Made by a program: the position numbers and the translations under genes. A stretch of DNA of 64,000 nucleotides, taken from positions 62,001-126,000 of the forward strand of contig CANTFL010001487.1 of assembly GCA_947650285.1 (NCBI GenBank), given 5' to 3'. Shown piece by piece: positions 36,531-47,490 of this stretch. Source of the DNA: Hyaloperonospora brassicae. Taxonomy: Eukaryota; Oomycota; Peronosporomycetes; Peronosporales; Peronosporaceae. Below the pieces are notes generated by a model, which ran no database searches, was not told where the DNA came from, and saw only the letters and a list, made by a program, of their open reading frames with translations. Positions within the stretch are counted from its first letter, which is position 1. Each line of letters starts with the position of its first letter.

Positions 36531-36899
36531 TTGGTCAGGATCGCACAATTTACACCCTCACGGACGCCCAACAAGTTTTATTTGACAAGCTTCCCGTGGC
36601 CGTAGGGACTGAATATGTGGCATTTATAGTTGCTCTGGTCTTGGTGTGCTAACCGCACTTGTCAAGACCTTCATGTAGTACGTAATGACACCAATTGGGC
36701 AGGGATTCGACCAATAGCGTCGTCTATTGCCACACGTTTAGTGCCTCTGCCATACGATGGGGGGTATCCTTAACCATTTAAGCCCTATAGCTAGCCTTAC
36801 TCCGGTTAAGAGGAGGAGAATCTTCTCCTCTAATTTGCGAAGTAAGGATCACCGAAAGGCCGGGTACGACACGAACCGTATATCAGAGGGTGGAGGTGG

Positions 36900-37480
36900 A
36901 GATCACCAAGCTTACTGGTAGAGCTAGATAATGGGCACTCACGTGTAGTGCGTCTCTTAATGACAGCTTTCGTACATGAAAAGTGTTTAATGCAGCTTAT
37001 CCAGACTTTCGTGCCGCCTAATCAGGCATATCGGGTGCGATCATGCCTCTTCTCGACCCTTTAGGGCTATAAACGATTTTCCGGCTTACGTTCCAGCGTT
37101 TAAGTCACGCATTGCTACTATGCAAAGTAAATTTTTTCTCAGAGGTGGCCGATGTGACAGTGTTTAGGTAGGGACCTCATTCTATACCTGTCACAAGAAA
37201 AGTCTTCCTTGTTCATCCCACAACCTTGGAAGAAGTGGTTAAAATAGCGCATAACGCGGACCACCACTTTAAGCTTTCTGAGCTGGGTGAACATAAGTTC
37301 AAACGGATCTTCACCAAAGCAAGATCCATGAGCGCTTCTTCTAGACATATACTCATACACTCGGCAATGTTCAGGTTGACAGTCAAGATGAGGCAGATCT
37401 TTAGGTCTGTGAACAATTACCTGTTATCTGCTTCTGTACTTGAGAAATCACGAAGAATTTACGTCCCGTATGTCTAGTGC
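36900..37480 (+). pseudogene. gag remnant of the gypsy element
   Basis: Structural capsid-like protein of the retrotransposon, which would assemble the cytoplasmic particle. FVPPNQAYRVRS at 37008-37043 and TTLEEVVKIAHNADHHFKL at about 37220-37277 correspond to conserved stretches of gag in oomycete gypsy elements, as I recall the family. Between them is a shifted stretch reading SEVADVTVF near 37138-37165. The downstream part, SRSMSASS-like, precedes the place where a CCHC zinc knuckle would be expected; I do not see an intact one. The start of gag is not found: 36.53-36.9 kb should hold the leader and N-terminus but is too decayed to read. There are stops and at least two frame changes. Confidence 0.75.
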
Positions 37481-37699
37481 ACAAGCAGCGCCATGACAAT
37501 ATGGATCAACCCCCTGTCTGTACCACGAAAATTGGTTCGGCACGGATAACCGTCAGCTCCCAGTAGGTGCGGTATGCCCTGCTGAGGATGGACTTAATTC
37601 TGAACTACGCGAGAGATTTGAAGGTAAATAGATATATCCCCTCAAATCTTTCCGCTCCTTTGCACAAGCATATTTTTGTCAAACGAATTGCTTATGGTA

Positions 37700-38008
37700 A
37701 ACGTACTCTTAAACAATTTTGGTGACACTTAAGCGACAACAAAAACCCGTCTGGTAATTCGGACGTGTGTGACATTGCCAAAAATTGTCATTGATTTAGG
37801 CTTAAAGCTCTTGGACTTCGATTGCGTAGAACGCTTCATAGTATTTCACTTATACATGAGATATGATCGCATTCTACGCATGTATGGCTGGAATGGCATG
37901 AGCCTTGCATTAGTTATTCGTCTAAGCTCTTATGCGCAACGCGCACGATTCATAGCGGATATGTTGAAGAGTCATGAGCTCAATTTCTCTAGGAACCAAA
38001 AGCGCTAA
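37700..38008 (+). pseudogene. Aspartic protease remnant of the gypsy element
   Basis: Retropepsin-like region that would cut the polyprotein. The frame at 37769-38008 reads LPKIVIDLGLKLLDFD, then VERFIVF and MRYDRILRM followed by a tryptophan, where family members read roughly LDSRYDLILGMAWLERHEP. This is the second half of the protease and its flank. The catalytic D(S/T)G should lie before 37769, but that part is unreadable. The tail LKSHELNFSRNQKR also fits the linker to reverse transcriptase. Confidence 0.75.
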
Positions 38009-38739
38009 GGACGTGAATAACTGCTATAATTGGCTAGTGTGCTGGACAGTGGTTTGCCGGATGTACTTGACACCAAGCATGTCATCGACGCAAGGTTTGA
38101 GCTAGACTATCGATGGATGATGAATTGTCACCTACTTCGTTAAGTGATATTTAAAATGAATGTAAACATTAAAGATTGCAAGCATGTATAGCCTAACGCC
38201 GTGTACCGTTCTAGAGGCTAGCATGATGTGCGTGGAGTGGCACGTATAAATCCGTTGTTTAAATTTTTTGAGTTAAGTAACACCTCAATAGATATTGGTC
38301 AAGACATCGACTCTAGTATACTGCACGAAATGATAAGCACTAAAAATTAGAGAACATAGTTGTCCTGACCAATCGAAGGTGCAAGGTCTTATCAAATTCA
38401 GACATGGACTTCACAAGTAAAGCATCCGTTTTGATGCAGAGTGCACTATCATAGATACGCCAAATACACTTGTCAATGGAGTGACTGGAAAGAGTTATGG
38501 TAGTATCAGCCTTGATGATTTCATATCTATGTATGCTCTTTAATAGCTGGACGAAATGTCTGACGATGTGTTTGGTTGAGCCTTGGATTCAGACAACTTA
38601 ACATAGTTTGTGATCATTCTACCAGCCTCTCAGTTAAACTTTTCATCACTCATAGATGAGTCTATCCGTGAATACACGAGAAAGGCACTCGGTTCCAAAG
38701 TGGATCTACGATCCTGAAGAATCCCATTGATCCCTTCTG

Positions 38740-39600
38740 TCATATTATTATGAAGTTTCGGGACAAATTGTGTAACAACAATCCATCTGCTATCCCCTCC
38801 GGTAGAGATGTCCGTCATGAGATTGACCTGGTTCATGGAACCATATACTTTGTTACACGAAATTGGCACTACCTAAAGGAACCGTGCGACGTCATTGACG
38901 ACACCTTTCGCGCTAAGCACGAGACAGGAATGGTCTTAAGTGGTAAGTTTCCTTCTTCTACGCCCATCTTGTAAGTTACGGATCCGAAAAGCAAGTGGCG
39001 CATTGTTAAACTTACAACAAGCTAAATGCTGCCCCCATAACGGCACACCTATTTATTCGTAGAGAGGATGTGCTTCAAAACGCCAAGATTGGATGTGAAA
39101 GATTCATGGAACTCGATCTTATCCAAATTTCGTACCATCACTCATGTGAGCCAGCAAAATTCCGCTTATATTGGTCAGCATAAAAGGTTTAGCTTTTGTA
39201 GTGGATCGTAATGCCATGGAGGCTTTTCCATGCCCCGGCTACATTTGTTCTCGTAAAGCAACTGTCAAGACTTCCTCGAGGATATGCATAGACGTCATCT
39301 ATTGATTTTTTGTTTATCGTCGCTCAACCAGTGATCGATGCGATGTGGTAAATGGAAGTGATCATTTGCGATCGGTGCTTGTGTACATGCGTACAAATAA
39401 GCTGTATACGACCGCATAAAAATGAATCTTTGGCAGTCAAGAGGTCTTTTTTTACCATTCTCTATTTGTAAAAAAGGTTAACAAGCAGATCCCGCAAAGG
39501 TCAAAGCCAAAGTCGACTGGCCGATTTCTAAGAGCAAAAAAGGCTTACGCAAGTAGCTTAGGCTTGCCACCTACTTGCAAAAATAAAGTATAGATTACTC
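38740..39600 (+). pseudogene. Reverse transcriptase remnant of the gypsy element
   Basis: RNA-dependent DNA polymerase of the element. The frame at 38750-38974 has DVRHEIDLVHGT and AKHETGMV, the start of the RT fingers. It continues in shifted frames: NKLNAAPI and REDVLQNAKIGCE (about 39012-39103) then MELDL, where a catalytic aspartate block is expected, and WIVMPWRLFHAPATF (39206-39250), matching the conserved WxxMPxGLxNAPATF. The YFDD catalytic box should fall near 39285-39310 and here reads SSIDF, so it is destroyed. ADPAKVKAKVDWPISKSK (39485-39538) is the connection region ahead of RNase H. Stops occur throughout. Confidence 0.9.
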
Positions 39601-39639
39601 AGGCATGGCTTATAATATTAAAAATTGTACAAGCTGATG

Positions 39640-40220
39640 TGGAATGATACTAGATTGTCACACAAAACGATGATCTACAAGCAGTTTACGAGAGCCTTCT
39701 TTAGGCCATGGTTCTGGCTCTGCCGGATCTTGCGTGGTCCTTTAGTGTCGTCTTTATCGCTACTCTTAATTTTTTATTGGCTGTGCATTTTTTGAAATTA
39801 CCCAGATATTTATGAGCGTGTCGATGCGTATGAATCTCGCAAGCTGTATGCTACAGAGAAGCACGATTCAGTTTACGCAAAAGTGTTGCTTGCAATGAAG
39901 TATGTCTCCGTCAAATATAGATTCCATATGCTTGGCTCAAGCAAATTGTGATCTATACCGATTATGCGTCGCTACGCACTGTCCTTCGGTCGCCTTATCT
40001 CGCTCAAAAAATGGCTCTTTGGCGTTCTTTGCCGAGTACAACATTGAGAGTAAGTACTAACCGGGCAACTAATAATTTCTTGTCAATGCGTTATTTCACA
40101 GGCCTGATATGAATCTCACTACTATTACGACTCATGTCGTCGTCAGTCACTGACCTGATTTGTACGGGTCACTTCAAAGATAAACACCGTGCAGCTATTC
40201 TACGAGCTCTTGTAAGCTAG
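39640..40220 (+). pseudogene. RNase H remnant of the gypsy element
   Basis: The region that would remove the RNA strand during reverse transcription. One frame around 39820-39960 reads YESRKLYATEKHDSVY and then LLAMKYVSVKYRFHMLGS, a strong match to the gypsy ESRxL...EKNYxxxxKELLAxxxAxxxxRxYL block. It is followed in another frame by IYTDYASLRTVLRSPYLAQK (39952-40011), the TDHxSL segment. The linker toward integrase (VTDLICTGHFKDKHRAAILR, about 40147-40206) is also readable. The first acidic catalytic residue region (39.70-39.80 kb) is too mutated to confirm. Confidence 0.85.
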
Positions 40221-41140
40221 GGGTTTAGTGACACATACATATTTTTATCAGCACGTTCTCATGCGTGGCTGTATCGAGACTCCATCGATCACGGCCGAAT
40301 GTGCTCATACCTCGGATGTCGAGGACACTCCTCGCATTAATTTCTCTCATACTGATGATAAAAAAAGTATTCTCTAGAGGGGAAAGAATTCTGCTGTGAG
40401 TGGTCATTTCGGCTGCGATAAGACCATTGGCTTTGTAAGCCAACACTGTTGAAAGACCAAAATTTACAAATAGTTAAGCACGTATGTGGTTACGTGTGAC
40501 ACGTAGAAAGCTAGACCCTCAGATCTATCGATGGCGCCGCTACTAAATTCATCTGGACATTATGGGTGTTGGGAGTCCATCACTCAATATTTTGTGAGTC
40601 ATTATTATACATTCGTATAATAGTACGAGTATTTATATCTTTGTAAAGCGTTTGAGAAACGTGGCTCATTTAGCGGCAGTTAAGGATTCTGTCGATGATG
40701 AAGGTATAGATACGCTGTTAGTCATATAGTGATTCGTCAACTCGGTTTGACTAAAGCAATAATTCTAATTGACATCCATTATTCACAAGAGAGTTTAAAA
40801 GTTACAAATTCAAGGTGCATGGAACCCAAGTACTAATGTCCACCACCAATTTGTATGCGTACCGATGGTCAATTCGAACAAATTAACCGTGTTACCGGCA
40901 ATATTTTATTCCGTATTTGCGCTGATTCGTAAAAATGTGGAGCCCGATACTCTCTGTTGATGTTTTATATATGCCGTACATTCCTCAACCTGTATACTTA
41001 GTTTTACGTATGCAATTTATACATTCTCACATTCCGTCATTTCTGCCTCTTCAATTTTTTGGGCTTGGTGGGGAGAGATAGCCGATCTGCTTGATGTAAT
41101 CATTCATATTCATATTAAATTAAAATGAGCAATTTTATGC
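40221..41140 (+). pseudogene. Integrase remnant of the gypsy element
   Basis: The enzyme that would insert the cDNA. The N-terminal HHCC zinc region is at about 40396-40510: SGHFGCDKTIGFVSQHC, then YVVTCDT, with both histidines and one cysteine present and the last cysteine replaced by a stop. The core domain follows: FVKRLRNVAHLAAVKD and SVDDEGID (about 40641-40710), then RTDGQFEQINRVTGNI (about 40859-40906), matching the family's TDGQTERVNRxxxxI that carries the catalytic glutamate. A C-terminal piece near 41056-41100 reads LGLVGRDSRSA, where the family has a GG..xAD.L stretch. It is broken by stops in nearly every block. Confidence 0.9.
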
Positions 41141-41338
41141 ATAGCAATTATCTTTCCCACGACATGTAAATAACGCAATGCTGTAAGCCAGGACATACAA
41201 ACGAATCGAGCAGTTCCCAAAAGCAGAGGTTTTAATTAATTTTTTACGGTCAAAGAACAGAAATTACATAATTTTAAATACCAACCGACAAATTTAGTGT
41301 ACGCCCTATACAAGACGAAGCAGCGTACGAATTAAATT

Positions 41339-41870
41339 GTGTTATTATGTCTTTTCCAAGAATGTTTAAATTATATCTTATATGCTATAATTCCGCTCAA
41401 GCTGTGCACACACCCAGAATTGTACGTAGTATTACTAAAAAACATTATCGTTATTCTGCTCTTGTGCTTCTCAAGGCTCTTGAGACGCCGAAGGTTTTGT
41501 GCCACGAATATTTACATTTGCATACAGAAATCCGCCTGCTCTTTTAACTGAATATATTCCCGGTCTAGGGATAGCAGCCGAGTCTTTACTGACTTCAGGC
41601 TTTCCAAACGCTTAAAAATGCGCTGCTAGTCGTTCTTTTAATTGTCAATCACTTAGTGTGGGTCAGCATAGTACTCCATTGATGTGTCAGACCCCTCCGT
41701 GTTTGAATGATAAACCTGGAACCGCTAGTTTTACGGTGAGAAACCTCTGATGCGACGTCGCTGCAAAAGGTAAGGCCAGTGCCTGGAGAAGTGGCGCTAG
41801 TCGACTGGACGGAAAACTATTGTGGAGTTTGATATTCCGCTACGATAAGATCGTCTCTACTCCTTTGGCA
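41339..41870 (+). pseudogene. C-terminal integrase and chromodomain remnant
   Basis: The 70-codon frame at 41339-41551 contains LKLCTHPELYVVLLK, matching the HPVFHVSLLKPY-type block that precedes chromodomains in gypsy polyproteins. About 190 bp later, mixed frames read LMRRRCKR (about 41749-41772), CLEKWR and VEFDIPLR (about 41825-41850). These match the order of a chromodomain: a basic xxRRRxxGxxxYLVKWxG segment, then an aromatic/acidic W.xxxPLRxDC segment. Chromodomains of such elements bind histone marks and steer insertion toward heterochromatin; that is family knowledge. Confidence 0.7.
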
Positions 41871-43069
41871 ATTATATGAGCCTTGCGCAGACAAAAAATC
41901 TTACTCAAACGATTCATCCCACCATAAGTGGTTGAGGAACTGGACTGATGGTCAGCGATCAGCCGGGATTTGCAGCTACCGGTAAACCCAAAGCCTAGCT
42001 TGGAGGAGTGCGCAATTGACCTTTGGCCTTGGTCTAGAAAAATTCATTTCTAAGCTTCTTTCCGGGCCAACATCAGTTACGCTGGCTTTTGCTCTCCGAT
42101 ACATCCTTCTGTTGAGGTGGCGTGTTCGACGCACGTAGCATTATATTCGAATCTTCTTCTATTTAACTGTATACCATCGAACAAGAGCATAGTTTGCATT
42201 GGATTTGTCGAATCTCCGCGTAACTAGCTTGAATTTCGAATTTGGCCGTAAATTGACCTTTTATGGTCAAATAAGATTCGATACATCAATTACAAGCCGG
42301 TCGCAATGCTATGTACTCTGGTGAAGTGGCCTCTACGACGATGGTCCACCCCGACAAATACCGACCAAATGTTTGATGGAGGCGTTCGATCACGCCAAGT
42401 CTTGTGGACATATGGGCGAAATGGCGTTGAGTGTTCTGTCGGCGTGGAAATAGCGCAAAGCATTCGACTATTTAAAATGATCTGATGCTGTTGCTCATCG
42501 CAAAGGTTGATGATAGTGGTATACCCAGCATCCTATAAATGATTATGCGCCGATAGCGAGTCATATATGCCACGTTCGGCGAACGGATCTTATGCCAAAT
42601 GAGGTCGTGCCTCAGGCACGTGTGCGTTTTACACTTTCCGTCTTTTACCTTGGATACATGATACGTTACCATTGTTCACCCCTTTATCGGCATAAAGATA
42701 TATTGCAATAGTCGGAGACACTGTGGGATGTTAGACCATGTTACTAAAAGCTTTTCTTATCGTAAAATCAAGCCCACTTAAAGGCAAAACTTAGTTCAAT
42801 GTATACAAGTAACGTCGTTCTCGTGGGGAATGAATGGTGTAACGTGATTACTCGTCGATTGTTAATTGCTATAACATGTTTCGTTAACACCTGAAACAAG
42901 TTATCATATAAAGATGATATAAAAAACACCTTATCAGCTGTTAGGGGATGACGTGTGTCAGCCACAAAATATAAGATCTTTAAAACGGTACAAATCAGAT
43001 TATAGACGTCAAGATCAGATACGTTAAGGATAAGGTGTCATTTTACTTTTATTTAAATTAATGTTTAGT
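41871..43069. other. Gypsy 3' interior, unassigned
   Basis: Between the chromodomain and the 3' LTR lie 1.2 kb without recognisable domains. Short frames on either strand (66 codons at most) look incidental. The length is longer than the usual gap between a chromodomain and the LTR, so it may hold an extra insertion or an unrecognised 3' segment of the element. Confidence 0.45.
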
Positions 43070-43440
43070 TTCCTTTTTCAGTTATTATAAGACTTGCCTT
43101 TCCAAGATGGCCTTGGTCGTAAGAGAGTCACGTCATGGTAAGTATCATACGCCTTAGTACATCGTGTTGTCTATTTACTCAATCGCTAGGTCCCTTGAAC
43201 AAAGCCCTGCATCTTTGAGCCCATTTGCTCAGAGATTCAAGTTCTACTATAAAAACTTTCACTTTGAGCAGGTAGGCTTCCACTGGTTAGAAGGTAAACT
43301 ATTTCTGCTACATAACTCAATACAGACGTCCCCACCTACAATGACGATGATACCTTAGGATTAGAAGAAGACTTTCCCTGACCCAACCGCTAACGAGGAG
43401 AGAACCTTACTTGTAAATTTAAATACAGATTGATTCTATA
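43070..43440 (+). repeat. 3' LTR of the gypsy element (approximate)
   Basis: Direct repeat of 36180-36530 by the landmarks listed there; the best segment is CTTGCCTTTCCAAGATGGCC (43096-43115). The offset between matching points is about 6.84 kb, a sensible length for a gypsy element. The TG...CA ends cannot be fixed. Confidence 0.6.
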
Positions 43441-45424
43441 GGCTTTGTTCTATCTACCTCGACACATTGTCCGTAGTACTACTAGCACTGCTATATTTCC
43501 GCAAAAGCTACTACGTCTTACAATTGGCAAAAAAATAGCAAAGCTAGACATTGTTGCCGCTTCTGTTCCGTCAATAAATGGGCACGACGTGATCTCTTCT
43601 TCCATATCATGTATGACGATCCATTTAAAATTCTAGCTCATTTCTTTTCGTAGTTGCGGGATCTAACAACTAATTGCAGTCCATAATTGCAATCTCGGCA
43701 CCATAGTAAAAATCTACACATTTTCGTAGATCACTCACAGCAACGCTGGCCGAAAAGCGCCTGCGAGTGTAAATTCTTCTTTCCTTTTCACAACCCCATA
43801 AAGACGCTAACTGTAATTAGAGATCAATGTCGAAATGGTTTTTTCTCTAAATTTCATCCCAATGTATTCAATTAGTTTCACGTATTTTATTGCATCAGCT
43901 TTCCAGCTAGGCTAAGCAAAACGCGCGGTCGAGTAAATATACCAGATCACAAATATTAATCTCATCTATTATATAGTACTGGTTCCTGCCAGGTAATACT
44001 CCGCTTATGAACACGGTTGTAAAGCTTCTATATCATCACGCTATTAGATGTGTACTTCTCCATCTTGGTCATAAAATCAAAGATAAGCGCCATATGGTTA
44101 CGAAATTGAATAAAGTATCCGCGCAATGTATGCAAATATAAGAAAATCTCGCAGTTGTGTTGTTTGTCAAACGAATTTTTATATGCTACAGGTCTTCTTT
44201 ACTCCGATCTAATTTCAAAGAGCGCCACTACATCTGCTATTTTTTGAAAACAATGTTTTCGTTCAGATAAATCGTAAGAAGAAAATTTATATACATACTC
44301 CATATATTCACCGACCGCGAAAAAACATGTTCACTTTACTAAAACCAGAATTTAATGCAGCATCAATCACATTCCAGAAAAACGAAAATATCGTTATGTC
44401 AAAAGCGGGTTTTACTTGAATTTAAAAGTGTCAGCTCCTTTTGTGTTGTCCGTCTTCTATGCTCGTAGACTCTAGGTATAATTGCATCAACAATAAATCG
44501 AAGCTAAACCTCTGACCCTATCAAAAGCGTTTGTGTGAAAATCGCCGCCTTCGACTTCGATAATTCTCCCAGTAATTCAAATTTTACAGATTAAGTAAGC
44601 CTACCTGCGGAGATCACAAGCGTAGGACAAGCGACCGACACAAAAGTTGCTAATTTTGCGCGTATTTAGCCTCTCGCAGTGACTGCGAAGACATGTGAAC
44701 TGACATCATCAGAATCAGCATTCTACGTAGCTCAGCAACTTAACCTCGAATGAAATTGTAGCTTCTAATATGCGCGCGTGTGAAGCACGACTATATACTT
44801 TTCAGCTTGCATACAAATGAAACAAACCGGCTTGTGGTAATGGAAAACCATTTTTATAATGCTACTTGTCGCATCACCCGTACAAATTTAAGCACCGTGT
44901 CAAATGAATGATAGCTGATGTCGTTCTTTCCAAACCAACTTTTTTGTTAATGATTTATCGCTTATAACTCTAAGCTAGCTTTTCATTGCCTGGCTAGTGG
45001 AAAAGGAAATATGTTCTGTTGTTTGATTTTGAGTCGATAAAAGCAATTTTCTCGACTCATGTGCGAATTAGAATAATCAAGGCTTTTCGTATTGATATAC
45101 GCCTCTCAATTTTAAAAGGTCGCTCCATAAATTAGTTGAAATAATGAGGAAGTTCTGCAAATTTTTACGCTGATGCGATTTCTATCCATTACGATTTTCT
45201 GTTTTTCTGGAGATGAGTGGCGCAGCAAGATTAATAAATTGTCCATTTTCCTGAATATTTATCCAAGTGAGCGTAAATTACCATGACAATGGGAGATGGT
45301 TACATAAGAATATTTATAGGTACACACCCACCCTTTAATACTTACACACCCACCTAAAATAGAGGCCCATCATTATGTGCCGTAATCTTCCTAACTAGGC
45401 ACCTCACACTTAAGCATACAAAAT
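43441..45424. other. No gene seen
   Basis: About 2 kb, AT-rich, with open frames of at most 63 codons. Near its end, 45319-45360 holds two ACACACCCACC motifs, which also resemble the CACACCCCTCC part of the transposon TIR that follows at 45425. They may be a diverged subterminal repeat of that transposon or of a neighbouring copy. Confidence 0.5.
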
Positions 45425-45538
45425 GCAATATAAATATTCTTTCATTTGTACACACCCCTCCGTAATACAGGCCTCTTTTGTAGCAGCCCACAGCCTTGCG
45501 TATAAAATCCGCTCTTATCATCCGGTACACCGCCCTTA
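45425..45538 (+). repeat. Left TIR of DNA transposon 1
   Basis: Aligns in inverse orientation with 47161-47272. Its inner end reads ATCCGGTACACCGCCCTTA, against TAAGGGGTGTACCGGATAA on the other side. Confidence 0.85.
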
Positions 45539-45743
45539 ATTGATATTATAAATCGGTCGATGTCACAAAAGAGCTTACACCATGACACTCTTCTTGTTCG
45601 TAGGCACGCGCATGTACGAAGTAGTACTCAATGAAGCCCGTCTGTAAACTGTCTTAATGATACTTACGCACGCTTTAAGACCGCCTTTGTTATTCTGGGC
45701 ACGAACTGTAATATTTAAAGACACAGTCTGTTCTTTCTCACAT

Positions 45744-46121
45744 TTAATGGTGGAGAAGGAAACGGCTTATACAACTGCTGCGAATGGGCTTTTGAATGCG
45801 TTGGTTTAATCCAATGCTGCAGACTTTACTTGTAATAAATCCCAGTGCGAATACTTTGCGGACAAGCGCATCAAAATACTTGCCCAAGGGGTCCCGTCTC
45901 GTGCAGCATAGCCAAGCTGATGCCAGCAGTGCATTCAGGTTTAAGCTGGTCGCAATTTGTTTCTCGAATAGCCGTTCGAGTTGGATGGCTATGTTATCAT
46001 TCGTAGATGCATAAATTAGCACTCGAAAATGTTGCTGCTCCTTGAAGGTGCAGCCATGGTGTGAGCAACCAGCGATAGAGATACACTCAGATATGTAGGG
46101 GATTACGCTTGAAAAGGCCAA
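45744..46121 (-). CDS. Short open frame inside DNA transposon 1, unrecognised
   Basis: A 125-codon frame on the minus strand, one of the longest in the window and located between two matching TIRs. It reads, in part, RRDPLGKYFDALVRKVFALG near residues 75-94. It has two CxxH/HxxC-like groupings (GCSHHGC near residues 18-24) but no full zinc-finger pattern. It could be a surviving exon or fragment of a transposase, or simply a chance frame, since the plus strand has an overlapping 72-codon frame. I cannot name a family. Confidence 0.3.
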   Translation of the reverse strand: MAFSSVIPYISECISIAGCSHHGCTFKEQQHFRVLIYASTNDNIAIQLERLFEKQIATSLNLNALLASAWLCCTRRDPLGKYFDALVRKVFALGFITSKVCSIGLNQRIQKPIRSSCISRFLLHH

Positions 46122-47160
46122 GGTGTGCGTCGTAATGTGTTTGGATAAGAATCCTTTCCCGCGATAAATGCTGCTGTCAACGTTGACGATGCTGCTCGAG
46201 ACATCAATATACTGATCGACAAAAGCGATTGGTAGACAAGCTACATGCTATGACTTGAGAGAAGTCAGAATATTAATTACGTCCCAAGGTACGTACTCTG
46301 CAACACTGAGATCATAGACTCACAAGTGAAAAGCTACCAATCTAAGCAGTGACTAAAACAAGTTGGATCATGACCTAGCACTCTTTCGAGCACTGTAACG
46401 ATTGATGAGAGCGTCACATTCGTAAAGGTAGTTGCTACTTGCCTAGGCAAACGATGTACATTTTCTTCTATTGTAGCGTTGACGCGCGTGGCACAGCAAT
46501 AAGCTCGGTCATACAAAATCTTTGCTACGAACGAACCATATATTTTGATAGCAAGACGTAAAGAACAGTGAAACATGGAGCCTAGGACAGCGACAGATGA
46601 TGGACAAGAAGTTGGCTCGAGCATATCGTCATGGTCTCAAAGGAGGGACGACCGAACAAATCCGAACGAGTTGTCGCTTGCTTAGCGAGCTCGATAACCT
46701 TTATGACGCCATACAGCTCTAATCTGTCGGTTTCGCTGCCATGACTACAACCCCCCTTCCGACGTTTTACCACCGTCTCTGTCTTAGGCTATCTTGACGC
46801 CGTTTGGATCGCTCCCATGCTCTTTAAACTATCCCTTAAAAATGTTCATACTCAAGATAGAACAGAAGGGAAACATGAGTGTATAATGCCTGACGAGAGG
46901 CACGTGGATAGAGTATTTAAATCGTTCGACTTCAGATACACCAATGTATAGTCAATCGGGAGCCTACAATATAAAAACTTGGTATTAGCCTCAGCGCTAG
47001 GCAGCATCATCGATTTCCAAAGCAAAGACCGTAAGAAGTGGCAGGAAGCAATGGCAAATCATACTATTTTTGCAATTTCAGATAGACGTATGCTCAATAC
47101 TAGATCTAAAAATAATCAATGATCTTTAAATATGGGAAATAGCAGTATTATGGGTAATCA

Positions 47161-47272
47161 TAAGGGGTGTACCGGATAATGAGAGCAGATTTCATACGAA
47201 AGGATGTGTGCTGCCACAAAACGGGCCTGTATTACGGAGGGGCGTGTACAAAGCAAAGAATGTATAAAGGGG
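47161..47272 (-). repeat. Right TIR of DNA transposon 1
   Basis: Inverted partner of 45425-45538. Its outer end lies directly against the left TIR of transposon 2. Confidence 0.85.
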
Positions 47273-47335
47273 ATTTGCTAAATTGCCACCCCTTTTCCTT
47301 AGATTCACACCCTTCCTTTAAAATCGTATACATAA
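47273..47335 (+). repeat. Left TIR of DNA transposon 2
   Basis: Inverted partner of 47935-47996. The core TTAGATTCACACCCTTCCTT faces TTAGATTCAAACCCTTCCTT on the opposite strand at the other end. Confidence 0.85.
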
Positions 47336-47490
47336 TATCCGTTTTCATTTCAAGATTTGATTTCTGACTAAGGTATTACTCAATAATCTAGGCCATTAAT
47401 TGCAAGTAATACGTAAGAAATACAAAAGATACTACCCACGCATGTGGTCTAGATCCTCCAGCGTTTACTGACAGGGCACCACGCAATAAC

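Larger units (their letters stand above)
36180..43440 (+). mobile_element. Decayed Ty3/gypsy LTR retrotransposon with chromodomain
   Basis: A near full-length element of about 7.2 kb in gypsy order: 5' LTR, gag, protease, reverse transcriptase, RNase H, integrase, chromodomain, 3' LTR. Each domain is recognised from short peptide runs listed in the following entries, with frameshifts and stops between and within them. RT before integrase fixes it as Ty3/gypsy rather than Ty1/copia. The wording of gag, RT and integrase is what I recall of gypsy elements from Phytophthora and relatives. No intact frame longer than about 80 codons remains, so the element cannot encode its own proteins. The two LTRs are clearly diverged from each other, consistent with an old insertion. 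Confidence 0.9.
45425..47272. mobile_element. DNA transposon 1 with about 112-bp terminal inverted repeats
   Basis: The left TIR (45425-45538) and right TIR (47161-47272) are inverted copies, with 19 bp exact in the middle (CCCCTCCGTAATACAGGCC at 45455-45473; complement at 47224-47242) and good similarity along their length. The total is about 1.85 kb. The interior has a 125-codon minus-strand frame at 45744-46121 and a 96-codon minus-strand frame at 46334-46624. Both may be remnants of a transposase, but I see no DDE or zinc motif I can name. Long TIRs are usual in Mutator-like elements, and the abutting element carries a Mutator-type domain, so a MULE is the leading but unproven guess. Confidence 0.75.

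Noticed and set aside
45744..46121. Mutator transposase core in transposon 1
   Set aside because: No DDE spacing or C/H motif could be aligned; left as unrecognised.
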